In this document: positions 44,831 to 58,094 of the stretch, in pieces
How the letters are laid out: each line of letters starts with the position of its first letter
Position numbering within the stretch: position 1 is the first letter of the stretch
From: Gnetum montanum
Taxonomy: Eukaryota > Streptophyta > Gnetopsida > Gnetales > Gnetaceae
Reading direction: 5' to 3'
Assembly: GCA_015680685.1 (NCBI GenBank)
Contig: MNCI01001825.1
Coordinates: 889,328-953,327 of the forward strand
Length of the DNA stretch: 64,000 bases
Position numbers and translations under genes: made by a program
Notes under the pieces: model-generated
The model's input: only the letters and a program-made list of their open reading frames with translations
Databases searched by the model: none
What the model was told of the DNA's origin: nothing

Positions 44831-45676
44831 TGATGAGTAGCGAGGTACCCCTATGCCCACCCATACGAATCACTAAGGTGTTATGTGCAATCAGGTTGAA
44901 TTCCATGTAGCTATAGTTATCGAATGCACTAGCTTTTTTAGGAAGTGAAATGGCATTGAGAATATTTGTTGTCTTCTCAACTACACTTGTGAGGTTCAAG
45001 GGTATGGTTTAGGTGTAATTGAGGTATATGAATTTTTTTCATTTTATATTTTATGGATTTGGTTACCTACAACAAGAATGAAGAGTACAGTCATTTAAAA
45101 TCTAATTCGTTATTGTCTATCTAGCCTAGCACAAGTAACCATCCCACTTTCCTAGACACATTTTGAACACATATAGCACTGTTGGGCTGCCAAATGTTAA
45201 GCGTTGTTGGGTTACCAAGTACTATATGAATGCTCGAAGTGGTCATGCTCGTGTTCATTAATTGCTGGAAATAAATTGCTTAATTCAAATGCATTAAAAT
45301 AAAGAGCATAAAATTAAAATGCAATAAACAAAATATTAAGTTATTCTCAGTGCTGCAAGGATTATCAAAAGAGCTCGTTTTATTCCTGTCACACTATTGC
45401 GCTCAGGTACATCAGTAGTACTCGAACAAAGAATCGTACACACTTTAGACTCCTTCTACGAGCAATCAGAAAATATTCTAACTCTGAGGAAAAGAAACGA
45501 CAAAAGCTTTGCTACTCTCACTAAGAAAGACCAAAAATTGACTTCTAAAAACTGGAGCCCATGCGTGGTATTTATAGCCTTGGGGTATACACACCGACGT
45601 CGAACATCCAATGGTGGATCCAAGCCCCAATGTCACATACGCGATGTTGCGGCCGACATCAAACGGTGGTTCATCA
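44831..45676 (-). repeat. 3' LTR of F (846 bp)
   Basis: It starts TGATGAGTAGCGAGG and ends GGTGGTTCATCA. The TATA box on the minus strand is at 45569-45576. The palindrome CGACGTCG (45595-45602) and decayed copies (CGATGTTG, CGACATC) make a third, GACGTC-type module class. Confidence 0.92.
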
Positions 45677-47728
45677 TACCCCCACGACTGAATGAAAACT
45701 CATCCTCGAGTGAAGAAGAGAAGGAACAAGTTCTTTACAACACAACATATTTGGAATGTATGGGATTATTAACTAACATTACAAATTGACTTAGATGAAA
45801 CAGACAGACTCTAAGTGCCCAAGTGTATGGAATTACAATTTTTACAAAATGGGGTGTCCATGAAAAAAGAAGTGAACACCCTAAATATCACTAACATCCA
45901 ACACCTCTTGGCAGCAGGAGAATGAGAGAGACATAAGAGATCCTTCAATCACGAATGATCTTCATTGTGTGATCCTGCTGTATCATCCTTGGTGAAGATA
46001 GTCCCACTTTTAGTCCATGCTTCCCACTGCAATCACAATAGAATCATGAATTAGTATGCAATGTGTGACACATAACTATTAAATGCTTTGTCTGGTTGGT
46101 GGTTATACTCGGCTCGGTTGTGATTGTGGTTGATTGGTTGCTTGAGTAGTGTTAGTGAGAAGGTTAACAAATAGGGTTAATTAAATTAAGCAATCCATTA
46201 AATTTGAAAAAGTTCAATAGAAGGAAATACTTGAAGAGGGTATAAGAATTCACAACAATGAAAAGAAGAATTCACTAAAAACTATTGTGAAGATGTGTAC
46301 AATTGGATGTCATTGATGGGATAAACAAAAAGAATTTGATTGTAAGAGTGTCTAAGGGTAAAGAACTTAACTAACCCAACCAAAAGATATGCAAGTGGGT
46401 CCTCCCCAAAGCAAGCACAAACCTTTTTGCCTTTGCATAACTTCAAACTAAAGAGTCCATGGGCTCCGTGGATCATTAATGGTTATAGAAGGTTAAGTAC
46501 AAAAACCCAAAAGAAACTAACTAAGAATTCCGACACATCAAACCAAAACATGAAACTGACAGTGAGGTGAGACATGGGAAGCATAGATGGATGAGAGAGA
46601 GAGAGTCAAATGGAATTCCTAATTATGGTCACATGAAGTCCCTTGTGGATTTTGTGGTTAAATGACTTGATAGGATCTATCCTTAGTCTAGACCAAAACC
46701 AACCATGTTCAATGACTTCACATTGACATTCTAAGACTAATCCATCCCCTGAGACACAAGAGTGCTCTCACAAAACAACCACTGTTCCAAATTAGAGAAG
46801 GAGTAGGAAGTGAGAAAGGGCATTAGTCAAAAGAGACTAGTCCCATAACTAGTGCTTGTAGCCCATTTATTTGGTCTAAGGGGTATGCTTTGAATTTCCA
46901 TATTTTTTTTTTTTTGAAATGGGAACCACATCATGCAAAGACACATGCATTTATTTTTTCCAAGGGCTGTGCTTTGAGTCCTCATCTTCTTCTTCTTCTT
47001 TTTCTTGATGAGAACCACACCATGCAAGGATGTATGCATTTATTTTGTCCAAGAGGTGTGTTTTGGATTCTCATCAGTTTTTTTTCTCTGATGAGAACCA
47101 CACAATGCAAGGACTTATTCAACTTTCTTTTATTGGATGACATGGAATGGTAAGAAGTTCATGGAAACACACATGCATCTAGGCAAATGGAAAAGCATAA
47201 AGAATATCGAATCCCCTTGAAGCCACACCCTATTCAAACCTTTGAATCCTTCCTAACTCTAGAAACTACCAAAGTCACAAATTTATTAAAGTTTTATTAA
47301 TGAAAAAGGGATTGCACATTTTCAAAATAAGCAAAACCATAGAGTTTGTGGATGGGTGGATGTTGTGAATTCACTGCTTGTTACATAAAAAGAAACCATG
47401 TCCTAATTATTCGTAACAAAATTCAAAGCTAGAAACCAAATACCAACAATCAAATGACAAAAATAGTACATACCACCATCAAGTAACACATTACCAATGT
47501 ACCTAGCACTTATTAACAAAAAGTTAGAAAATCACACCAAATAAAAGAAAATATAGAAGAAACTGTAAAATGTTCAAGAAATATCAAAGATACTAATGAT
47601 GGTGTAAAAAAAATTAGAAAATATTAATAACATAAAAACAAAAATATGTAAAGTAAATAATGTATAAAACAAAAAGTTTTAAAACAAAAAATTTGAAAAA
47701 CTAACCTGCTTAAATAATTAGCATGGTT
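45677..47728 (-). other. F: PPT and spacer with tandem repeats, no ORF3
   Basis: The PPT is the complement of TACCCCCACGACTGAATG. A unit of about 85 bp is repeated three times at about 46865-47115, each with GAACCACA-C-ATGCAAGGA, a T-run and a CTCATC/GATGAG hairpin. A (GA)n run is near 46594. I see no ORF3 coiled coil and no promoter module. Confidence 0.6.
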
Positions 47729-47752
47729 GGCCATCTCCCCACAACTAAGTTG
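47729..47752 (-). promoter_or_regulatory. internal PPT-like site of F
   Basis: The minus strand reads CAACTTAGTTGTGGGGAGAT just after integrase, in the same place as in A2, D and G. Confidence 0.5.
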
Positions 47753-48900
47753 AAAGGAGGAGGAGATCTGAAATATGGAGTGTGGTTGTCCATGTAATGA
47801 GGTGTTTATTGTGTTAGCTGGCGTATGCTCATGGAAAGGTTTAATTTGTTGGATCTTGACCAATTGTTTCTTATTTAGGCTCTTAGGTTTATAAATCATT
47901 ATGGCCCTAGAAGGGAAACTCTCATAAATGATGTAAGGTCCTTCCCACAACATTTGGAACTTAGTTCATTGAGGTACATGTGTGGGGTTCCAGTAAAGAA
48001 CCTTATCTCCTGGTTGAAATTTGACTTTTTTAATTTTCAGGTCATGATGCTTTTTGTTGTCAGCCTTGTGCAACTCGTTAGATAATAAGGCTACTAATCA
48101 ATTTTCGTCTAGCAAGTTGAGATTCATTGATCGTTCTTTTTGGGCTAGACTCAAGTCAAGGTCAAGATCACAAGCTGTTGAAAGTGTATGGAGTTTAGAA
48201 TGAATAGGAAGTATTGGTAGTTTTCCATACACAAGCTCATAGGGAGAGTAGCCTATAGGAAGTTTCCAAGTTGAGCAGTAGGCCCAAAGGGCATTGTTGA
48301 GTTTTGTGCTCCATTCATTCCTATACTTGTTAATAGTTCTTGTTAGTATCCTTGTGATTTCCCTATTGGTAACCTCAGCTTGACCATTAGCTTGAGGATG
48401 GTAAGGTGTTGTGAGTTTATGTTCAACCCCCAAGCATTGCATGAGCTTTCAAAAAGTAGTGCCTGTGAAATGAGTTCCATTGTTAGAAATTAATGCATGT
48501 AACACACCAAACCTATTTACAACATTTTGTTGTACAAACCAAGCAACAATAAAGGATGTACAATTAATGATGGCTACTACGTCTACCCATTTCATACAAT
48601 AGTCAACAACAAATATGATGCATGCCTTTCCATTTGACATGGATGTGATGGAATCCATGAAGTTAATGCCCCAAATGTCAAATGGTTTTAGTGGTTGAAT
48701 CCATTGTTGAGGTTTCTCCATTCGAGTAGTGATTTCATCATCTTGTTGGCATCGTTCACAAGAGCAAATGAAATGGTGAGCATCCTTGAAGAGTGTTGAC
48801 CAGTAGTACCCTACCATCAGGATTTTAATGGCCATGCATCTCCCAGCATAGTGTCCTCTACAAAGACCTTCATGAGCATCTTGAAGAACACGTAGTTGAT
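47753..48900 (-). pseudogene. integrase of F (pol)
   Basis: HHCC part near 48870-48740 (MAIKILMVGYYWSTLF ... ICSCERCQQ). Core: WGINFMDSITSM, DYCMKWVDVVAI (first Asp), LISNNGTHFTGTTF (second Asp changed to Asn), VEHKLTTPYHPQANGQAEVT (Glu kept), NEWSTKLNNALWAYCSTWK and PIGYSPYELVYGK. The C-terminal part is open from 47953 to 47624 (LWEGPYIIYESFPSRAIMIY). It complements the D copy in which residue is lost: D keeps both Asp but not Glu, F keeps Glu but not the second Asp. Confidence 0.9.
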
Positions 48901-49229
48901 TAGCATCAGGGACACATTAGTGAACCAAGACATTAGCACACACCTTGTAGAGGTGTCTGTTGATCTCCATGAAGTGCTTTACCTGGTGAAGAAATTGTTG
49001 TTTCTTCCAGTGGTTCAACCCTTGTGGCATCTCTTAAGTGAGAAGATAGGTGAGAATGCCATCATACCATTTTGGCTCCTTGGGCATTTTTTTAGTTATA
49101 GCCCTAGAAAAGAGGAGTTCATCAGGAAACATGTTAAAGATCAAGCTCTCTTCCTCTTTACCATCTCATCAAAACTGAGACAAGTGATCAGCAACCACAT
49201 TCTCAGTGCCCTTTTGATCTACCATCGTG

Positions 49230-50300
49230 AGATCGAATTCTTGCAAGATTACCAACCATCATATGACATCGGGGCTCACCGTTGGCTTGTTCATTAGGAA
49301 GCAGATGACACTGTGATCTGTGTGTACAAACACCTTGTATCCAAGCACATAATGCCTGAACTGCTCTAGAGTAAATACCACTGCCATTAATTCTTTTTCT
49401 GTAGTGTAGTTTAGTTGTGCACCTATAATGCTTTGGCTACCATAGTGGATGTAGTATGGTTGTTTTTTGTCATCTAACTATGTCAACACCACTCCCAAGG
49501 CATAATTTGATGCATCTGTCATAATGTGAAATGGTCTAGACTAGTTGGGTGCTTATAGGATTGGGGTTTTTACAAGATTTTTTTTCAGTTGTTGGAATGC
49601 TTTCTTACATTCTATGGTCTAGACAAAGGGAGCATCTTTCTTTGTTAGCTCAACCAATAGTTTTGTGATCTTAGAGAAATCCTCTATGAATCGTTGGTAG
49701 TAGCCAGTATGTCCAAGGAATGATTGAACATCTTTAACTATTTCTGGCTAGCGAGTTATTCCTTGGATGACCCTTATTTTTTCAGGGTCCACCTCAATTC
49801 CTACTTGTGAGATTCTTTGCCCTAGTACAATGCCCTCTTAGATCATTAAGTGACTTTTCTTTCAATTAGGCCTTAAGTTAGTTTCAACACACCATTTTAG
49901 CACTTGCTCAAGGTGGTCTAGGGCTTGCTCAAATGTAGCTCCATAGGCAGAGAAGTCATCCATGAAGACTTCCACACCATTGTCAATCTACTGTTGAAAC
50001 ATGCTCAGGACTAGGCATTGAAATGTGGCGGGAGCATTACATAGACCAAATAGCATCTTATGATATGTAAAAGTCCCTTAGGGACTTGTGAATGTTATCT
50101 TTGCTTTGTCTTCTGGTGCAATTTAAGTTTAGTTATAGCCACTATAATCATCTAGAAAACTATAGTAGTAATGCCCAAATATTGTGTTGAGCACTTGGTC
50201 AACAAATGGCAACGAAAAGTGATCCTTGAATGTTGTCATATTTAGCAGCCTGAAATCGATGTAGACCCACCACATGCCATCTTTCTTTGGCACAATTACA
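49230..50300 (-). pseudogene. reverse transcriptase and RNase H of F (pol)
   Basis: The catalytic box reads VFMDDFSAYGATF (about 49972-49934). It is followed by LGHTGYYQRFIEDFSKI and LTKKDAPFV. RNase H reads HIMTDASNYALGVVLT, LNYTTEKELMAVVF and VFVHTDHSVI. The N-terminal RT is around 50300-50000, with several stops. Same family as D by motif wording. Confidence 0.88.
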
Positions 50301-51059
50301 AGTGGGCTAACCCACTGGCTATCTACAATGGGATAGATGAACCTTGCCTTGAGGAGTTTCTTGATTTCCTCCTTGAAAATTTACTTCAATTTGGGGTTCA
50401 ACCACCTCTATGGCTATCATTTTGGCTTTATGGAGGCATGTGATGCTGGCATATCCTACGATCAATCCTTGTGAGTTCAGGATATGACCAAGCAAAAGTT
50501 GCTAACCATCCTTCAACTACTTTCAATAGCATCTTTTTCTATTCTAGAGCAAGTTTTGCATTGATTATAACCAGCTTCTAATTCTTCAAAAATACATATT
50601 CCATTCCAGCTGGTAACATTTTCAACTCAAGAGGCTTTTGTTTGAATTTTTCAAGAATTTCCAACTCTCCCCAGTGAGTATCATCATTTGTATCATCAGA
50701 GAGTTGGTGATGAACTTGCTTGAGTTCATCCATGCTTGTGACATATGCACATGTCAGGATCTCAGTTGGTTTTATGCAAAGTGTGCTACTTTTTGAATCA
50801 GTGGTCAGCCACTGGGTGCCCTCCTATTTTGTGGCTGCTACCTATAGACACCTTTGAATTTCTGCTTCTAACACATACTACTTGCATGCAAAGATAGATG
50901 CTTGCTTTATGGACCAATGTTTCTGCACACAATTGCACCTTGTATCACTATACAAGATGCATGGAACTCTCTTCTTCTCGATCTTTCCAAATGTATTTTC
51001 TCTAGATATCTCCAAGGAAAGATCTCTAATGTCTATTTTTGCATCGACAGTGCTTAGCC

Positions 51060-51330
51060 ATGCCCCTCCCATAATGATTGGAAAGTCTCATTTGTAGTTC
51101 TCCACTTTAATTACCAAGAAGTTAGCAGGATAAGACCACCCATAGTAGTGGTCACAATGTCTTCTACCAATCCTAATGGAACAGTGATGGATTGGTTTGC
51201 CAATTCTAATCTGATGTTGCTCTTCTTGAGAGGAGGTAGGTTCTAAACAATGTACATCTCATGAGAAATCAAATTAACACCAGAACCTAAATCAAGAAGA
51301 GCCCTGCACAATTCATTCCTAGCATTCTAC
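51060..51330 (-). pseudogene. aspartic protease of F (pol)
   Basis: The active-site segment reads ALLDLGSGVNLISHEMY on the minus strand (about 51303-51255), with the usual D-L-G kept. It is followed by the L-x-L-A-N-x-S segment and VTTTMGGLILLTS-like sequence. Stops interrupt it downstream. It marks the gag-pol border of F. Confidence 0.75.
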
Positions 51331-51399
51331 AAATAAATTAGAAGACTTGAAGGATCAACTAATTTCTTGGGAAAGTTTCCTGCATGGATCCAATCAGAG

Positions 51400-53848
51400 A
51401 CAGTGTGAGTAAGCATTATGGTATGGATCTTTGGCAGAGTTTGGTTTGAAGAAGGCCAGAAGGAATTTGATATGGAGGAAGAGGTAGGAGTAGGGTTGTC
51501 AACCATGGGAGTAGGTGAAGCCTTAGGTGGACTATGGGGTTGAAAGAAAGGTCTTTTCTTTGATCGGGCATTCGACCCCTCCAATTGATGATTAGATTAC
51601 AAATTAATAGCCCTCATAGCATTATGTTGTTGTTGTTGAGCAGGCAATTCACCCTGCATTGGTGGAGCAAGCAGTAGCTATGCAACTAGAGGAGGAGTAT
51701 GTGTAGGGATAGGAGGAGGATAAGGATAAGAGGCAATATCCCTTCTTTCATGTGGCGAATGAGCTTGGTAATAATCTAAAGGATGGTAGATACTGAAAAT
51801 TAGAGATGTGATTGGACAAGTCACATGGAGACATGGGTTGTTGAATGTGGTAACTATATGGACCAGGTTGTCGGTAAGGGTATTATTATCTTGGTAGTGC
51901 CAATGCCCATGATAGTGGTTACTGCCACTATTGATACTATTCATATGGCTATGGTGGAGCTCCACTTAGATAATACAGTTGTTGCTAGTAGATGTGACAC
52001 AATAGGGCATGTTCATACTAACAGATGTCACACCCATGATCATCATTTGATTCACTATTCGCAACCTCTTCTATTGCAACAATCTTGCCCTTAACTTTGT
52101 AATATGCACGTTTAGCTTCTTTGCACCTCTTGCACTCATGGTCACTACCTTATTCTTTGGACTCTTCAATGATTTTGAGGATAGCTTGAAATCTGCAATC
52201 CATGGAGTCCCTTAATTGATCAACCTTGGTTGTAATTTCATATTGAAATTGTTAAATTAGCAAGGCTTTCTTATGCATCCCTTAATCAAATATGGACTTG
52301 TCCTTACTATCACAGAATCAAACCTCCCTCTTGTGAATGGAAGAATCATGGTTGTACTCCTCTACACTTTCTCTTTTTGTTAGCGCACCCTCCTCTTTAG
52401 CTACCTGCTCTATTAATCTTTGTATCTAACAGGCACTTAGTTCTAATAGATGCCCTTGGGCATAGACACCAAGGGTTTTCCTTATTTCATTACAAAGCCC
52501 ATCTATAATGTGGTGAAGTTGAACCAATTAAGAATAACCATGGGTAGGGCATTTGTGCATCAAGGCATAGTATCGGCCAATGTTGGCATCCAAGGGTTCA
52601 TGTGTTCTTTGTTTCCACCCTTGAATTTGCTTCCTTAAGTGGACACTTTGTAGTACATTTGATACCTATCATTGAACAACTCAAGCATGGTACTCCATCA
52701 TCTGATAGATTCTAGCTCTAAGGACCAGTACGAATATTTTGCTTCTTCAATAAGTGTCTTGGGGAACAACTTCAATTTCTGCCACTTGTTCTCTATGTTC
52801 TACAAGGCACATGCATCTTGGAAAGCTTGAAGATGATTATGTAGATCAGAGTTATATCCTCCTTCAAATTGAGGAATATCCTCCTTCAAATCATAGTTCT
52901 CTAACTGTTTGATCCAACTATCTTTCACATGCCTTGTTGGAATTCTGACTACCTTTGTAATGTTAAGCATACTTCGAGTAGCAAATAGAGGCTCACTAAG
53001 GATCTAATCATGGTGCCTATGATGCCCTCTACTACCCCTTCATTTGTGGCTATGTGCCTCTCTTGAACATATGTGCCTCTCTTGAATGTCTATGCCCTTG
53101 ATCTTGTCTATCCTGATAGTCCCTTTGGTTATTTTGGTCCTATCAATCGTTTCATTTATTTCGATCACCTCCATCACGATCTCACCTTTTGTGGTCACAG
53201 TCAAAGCTAGAAGAAGAAGATGATGATGAAGGTTAAGAGGAAGGAGAATTAGCACCATCATGATGCCTACTACTGCCTCTTCGGCTATCGCAACCATGAT
53301 CACGATCGTGCTTCTTATCAACATCCCTATCTTGATTTACCCCTCCAAATCCTTCGTTGTCATTGGATCCCTTATTACTAGAATGAGTATTATGAACTAT
53401 GGAGTGTAGATTCTAATTTTAACCTCCACCACCAAAGTCAAAGAGAGGAATTTCATTGAATGAAAAATCCCTAGAGAAGGATTCCCCACTAGCTTGTTGA
53501 TACAATAGGAATGGAGAATCGTTAAGTCCTTTTCCCTTCGAAAATTCATAATGCTACTCTAGTTGCTAATCCTACAAATTTCATGCTTCGGTTGGATAGT
53601 AATCCCTAGCATTAGCATCTTCCACAATATATTCCCCATGATGGTCTTGAAGACTACATCATGCAAGCATTTGATAGAGAGCATTGCAGGAGCAACACGA
53701 TCGGGCAACAACACAATGTTGCCCTCCATGTCACACCACCGTAGTTGTTCATCTTAGTGTAGGATGAAGGTGAATTTTGGCACATCCTCATAAAGATGAT
53801 TATATATAATTCAATACTGTTGAAAGTGCTCCTATGAGAAGAAGACAT
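51400..53848 (-). pseudogene. gag of F, decayed
   Basis: It starts MSSSHRSTF at 53848, the same N-terminus as D. Then FILH-DEQLRW and MEGNIVLLPDR, a very charged Arg/Asp/His/Gly region (53330-53030, HDRDHGCDSRRG, DRDGGDRNK), a capsid-like part, a helical part with FQAILKIIEESKE (about 52200-52140), and the Cys/His cluster HGCDIC-x-YEH near 52030-52000. A His/Tyr/Pro-rich tail runs to protease. Many stops. Confidence 0.72.
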
Positions 53849-53989
53849 TTTTAGTTAGCGAATAAAAATCACAATGTGCTCTAAGAATTTTTTGTAGTAA
53901 TTGTGAAATAAGATATGACTCTAAGGTTCATTCAAATGATTTAAATACTCTTCACTGGGTCCTAGATAGCACACAAAACAACAAAAAGG

Positions 53990-54007
53990 TAACCAACAAA
54001 GGTGTCA
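53990..54007 (-). other. primer binding site of F, diverged
   Basis: The plus strand reads TAACCAACAAAGGTGTCA, only 11 of 18 identical to the tRNA-Asp end, and three differences are C to A transversions. The position (one base from the LTR at 54009) is right. Either it is more decayed or F used another primer. Confidence 0.55.
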
Positions 54008-54008
54008 A

Positions 54009-54851
54009 TGATGAGTGGCAAGGTACCCCTACACCTAACCATACAAATCACTAAGGTGTTACACGCGATCTGATCAAATTCCGTGGACCTATAGTTATCT
54101 AATGCACTAGCTCTTCTAGCAAGTGAAATGACATTGAGAACATCTGTTATCTTCCCAACTACACTTGTGAGGTTCAAGGGTATGGTTTAAGTGTAATTGA
54201 GGTGTATGAATTTTTGTCGTTTTACATTTTATGAATTTGGTCACCTACAATAAGAATGAAGAGTAGAGTAATTTAAAATCTAATTTGTTATTGTCTATCT
54301 AGCCTAGCACAAGTAACCATTCCACTTTCCTAGACACATCCTGAACACATATAGCACTATTAGGCTACCAAACGTTAAGCATTTTTGGGTTACCAAGTAC
54401 TATATGAATGCTCAAAGTGGTCATGCTTATGTTCGTTAATTGCTGAAAATAAATTACTTAATTTAAATTCATTAAAATAAAGAGCATGAAAGTAAAATGC
54501 AATGAACAAAATATTAAGCTATTCTCAGTGCTGCAAGGATTGTCAAAAGATCTCATTTTTTTCTCGTCACACTACTGTGCTCAAGTACATCAATGCTCAA
54601 ACAAAGAACTGTACATACTTTAGACTCCTTTTGTTGGCACTCAGAAAATATTCTAACTCTGAGGAAAAGAAATGGTAAGAACTTTTCTACTCTCACTAAG
54701 AAAGACCAAAAAATGACTTCCAAAAACTGGAGCCCAACCATGGTATTTATAGCCTTGGGGTATACACCTCGACATCAAACATCTAATGTCTAATCTAGAC
54801 CTCGACATTGCATACATGATGTCGCAATTGACATCAAATGGTGGTTCATCA
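54009..54851 (-). repeat. 5' LTR of F (843 bp)
   Basis: It starts TGATGAGTGGCAAGG and ends GGTGGTTCATCA. The TATA box on the minus strand is at 54744-54751, with decayed CGACATC-type modules beside it. Confidence 0.92.
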
Positions 54852-54856
54852 AAAGG

Positions 54857-57019
54857 TATATATTTTTTTTTGCAAATTTTAGGTTATTTACCTTGTTTCT
54901 CAAGTTTCTTTTAGTCATTTAAATCTCATTTGGAAAGATTAAGGATTGAACGCTATCCATGAACATTATCTTTCAAACTCATTTTTATTAGTAGAATTTG
55001 TTGATTTGGTAATGGTTTTCTAAGGCTCTTAATATTAGCATTTTCAATCATTATCATTCTTTATTAATTAATCCAAAGTGGACTCCTTTAATCTCACATG
55101 TCTTGAATTTCAAAGAGTTCTTTATTTTGTTAAATTGTCAAATCTTCCATTCATTTTTGAAAAAGTTGAAAGGGGTATTGTCTCTTGAATTAGGGTAGTT
55201 AAGCATTTTCAAACCCTAGCTATAGTTATTGGCTTTCATAGAATTCAATATATGATTGAGGTGGATCTTAATTCGCTTAAGTGAAAAATTCTTGCTCATT
55301 GAACTGATTATATGCAGAGAGTTGTTTGTTACAATCTTCCAAAGTCATGTCACTAATATCATCGAAGAGATCATATGTTTGATTCATGTCCTTTTATATT
55401 GCAAAAAAAGGTTATGGAAGCGCATCACCACCAAGCTACTACAAACACTACTAAGGTTTATTCTGTAAATGTTGTAGATCTTACCAAGGTTTTTTCCATA
55501 GATGCTACAAATCCTATACCGATCTCTTTTATTGATGTTACAATAGTTAGCCCACCCTTTTCTTTTATTGCTACTTAACAAAATATATCTTTATAGAAGG
55601 TTCTAATTCAATCAATTTCAAAAAATTCTTTAATGACTAAGAATAGATGAATATTTATTCCTGAGATCTCATAGAATCTTATTGTTAATTTATATGGTTT
55701 CCTAATAATTTTTTATAATAAAAAATATTGATGAAGTTTATGTATTGTTAATTACATGACAAATATTTAGAATTGATAGCATGTTCAAGATATTTTAACT
55801 ACTAATAATTCATTTGTAGCAATTAGTCAAGATATGAGAATAATATCCTTTAATAATGTTGAATCTATTGACAAGGCAAGAACCTCCTCTCTCTCCACCA
55901 AATGTTAATCTTTCCATGGAATGTTCAATTTCCTATTCTAAAGAAGAGAGTTTTCAAAATTGATTTTAAGGATAAAAACTTGAAAAGACATCCCCAAAAA
56001 TGTTAGGCCTTTCCTTTTTGTTGATTTGGAGTTTCTTCTCTATGTAGTACCTCTCTACTTTTGTACTCCTATGTAGTTGAAAGTTGGAGAAGATTTAGTA
56101 GAGTTTTACCATCATCATGCTAATTTGTTATTGCAAATTCCAGTTGTTTCTCAAATAACAAAAAATAAGAATAGCAAAAAAATTTAGTATAAACTCACCC
56201 TAGAAGTCAAGGAAAAATATATGAATGCAACACATAATAAATGGACTCTTAAACGATGACATGAGAAAGTTAAATAAATTTTGCTTATAACAACTAAGCA
56301 AGTTGTGCATTCACAACAACAACGTTCTCAAAAGACTTGGTTTGATGAGGATTGCATGTAGACTAAGTAGAATATTAAGAATGTAAATAAGGGTCACAAA
56401 AAAAGTTTGGTTAAGGTAAATAAATGCTTGATTAGAACCAAGAGAAGGAAATTTATTAAGGAACAATAGGAATATTTTGCTTACACCATTTAAAAGGAGC
56501 CTAGATAGTTTTGGCAATGTTTTTTTGTCATAAACCCTCTCCATTATTTAATTTTTCTTTTCAAGATATTTACTCATTATACAATAACCTATTTACAAGG
56601 CAAAATGATAATTCTATTACTATTGTATAGTAAGCACATTTTCAATTGACTCCTGAGGAAGTCACAAAAGGTATTAAAAAGCTAGCGTTTGGCAAAGTTA
56701 TAGATTCAAATGGTTTATATGCAAAATTATTAAAGGTGATAAGTTCTACTATTCAATTTAGGAATGGAATAAGAATTAAATCAACATTAGAAAACTAGTA
56801 AAGTTATCTTGTTATGCAAAACATGGGATCACCATAATTTGAACAATTATCAAATGATTGTTGTGAGTACTAATTTTGCTAAGTTGTTGGGCACTATGCT
56901 AGAAAAGAGAATCAATTCTTAGGCTAAAGGTAACTAGATCAAGGCAAGATGTTAAGCAAGTTTAAGAGAAAATCACTCCACTATTGATCACTTAGTTACT
57001 CTTAGACATTATTGGAGAG
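54857..57019 (+). pseudogene. LINE-2 ORF1 and ORF2 remnants between F and G
   Basis: TATTTTTTTTTGCAAATTTT-AGG resumes LINE-1-like ORF1 (compare 37210 on). Kept pieces are YMIEVDLNSLK near 55250, a knuckle rest HRRDHMFDSCPF near 55360-55395 (first Cys region broken) and a Thr/Ser/Val-rich tail. ORF2: most of the endonuclease appears lost. RT N-terminal motifs LTPEEVTKGIKKLAFGKVID (about 56645) and STIDHLVTLRHYW (about 56980) are readable. Much older than LINE-1: AT-rich and full of stops. It is cut by G at 57020 and the rest lies beyond the window. Confidence 0.75.
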
Positions 57020-57873
57020 CGATGAGTAGACCCTACACCCAACCATACGAATCACTAAGTGCACCCAATCAGTCAAATTCCATGGACCCTTTATCTTCCA
57101 ATACACTAGCTGCTAGGAAGTGGAACTAGCCTTGATAGTCATTTGTTGTCTTCCCAATTACATTTGCGATATGCAAAGGTATGATTAAGTGCAACTGAGG
57201 TATATGAATTTTATTATTTTCATGTTTTATGTTTTGGGTGCTTAAAATAAAGGATAAAAAGAATGAAGTAATTTAATTGCTAATTTAATCTAACTAGCTA
57301 CACCTAACTAATCCTAACATAAGCATCCATTCCCATGTTCTGTACACATCTTGAACACATATAACATTGTTGGGTTATCAAATGTTAAGTGTTACTGGGA
57401 TTACCAAGCATCATGCACATGCTCTAAGTAGTTGTACTTATGTGCTTAATTAATTGCTATTTAATCTAGCTTAATTTAGCTTAATTACTTAAAATCATTA
57501 AATAAAATTGCTAAAAACATTGAATGCATAAGAGGATATTTAATCTAGCGAAAGTGCTACAAGGTTTATCAGAAAGCTCATCTTTATTGCTACACACACT
57601 ACCAGGCTTAGGTACAATAGTGCTTGAATAAAGAATCGTACACTCATTGACTCTTACTACAAGCACTTGGGAAAATATTCTAACTTTGGGGAAGAAAAAC
57701 TGCAAGAGCTCTGCTACACTATGACAAAGATTACCATAAATATGGTGGATAAGTGCATATTTATAGGCAAAAATAGACACTGTGTTGATGGGACCACATC
57801 AACACATTAAATCATGCATCAATGAGGCCTAGTCAACAAGACCCAATCAACACAACCAATTTACGATTCATCA
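57020..57873 (-). repeat. 3' LTR of G (854 bp)
   Basis: It starts CGATGAGTAGACC (T to C in the first base) and ends TACGATTCATCA. The TATA box on the minus strand is at 57758-57765. GTTGAY/GGCC-type modules lie at 57780-57855 (GTTGATGGGACCACATCAAC). The PPT is the complement of TACCCTCATAACAAAG (57874-57889). Confidence 0.88.
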
Positions 57874-58094
57874 TACCCTCATAACAAAGTGAAAAATCAT
57901 CCTCAAGTTCTTTACAAATTTGGGAAGGTATGGAAGTATTGATTGATGAAAAACATACAAAAAACACAAATAAACACTAAGTGCCTAAGTGTGTATATAT
58001 ATAGTCATTACAAAATTCTTTCGGTGTTTAGGATTACAAAATTGAACACCAAGATAAAATTTGATAAACACAATCCTTTTGATGATGTGAAGAT

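Larger units (their letters stand above)
44831..54851 (-). mobile_element. Element F: full-length Athila-like LTR retrotransposon (10.0 kb)
   Basis: LTRs are at 44831-45676 and 54009-54851. The flanks are GAAGG (44826-44830) and AAAGG (54852-54856), one transition apart. Minus-strand order: 5' LTR, PBS, gag, protease, RT, RNase H, integrase, internal PPT, spacer, PPT, 3' LTR. ORF3 is missing: between internal PPT and 3' LTR there are only about 2 kb of repetitive spacer. F sits in ORF1 of LINE-2, which the LINE-1 alignment across the junction confirms. Confidence 0.94.

Noticed and set aside
53040-53324. 94-codon minus-strand hydrophobic frame
   Set aside because: It is an alternative phase of the Arg/Asp/His-rich region of F gag, where charged codons read as Ile/Val/Leu in the next frame.
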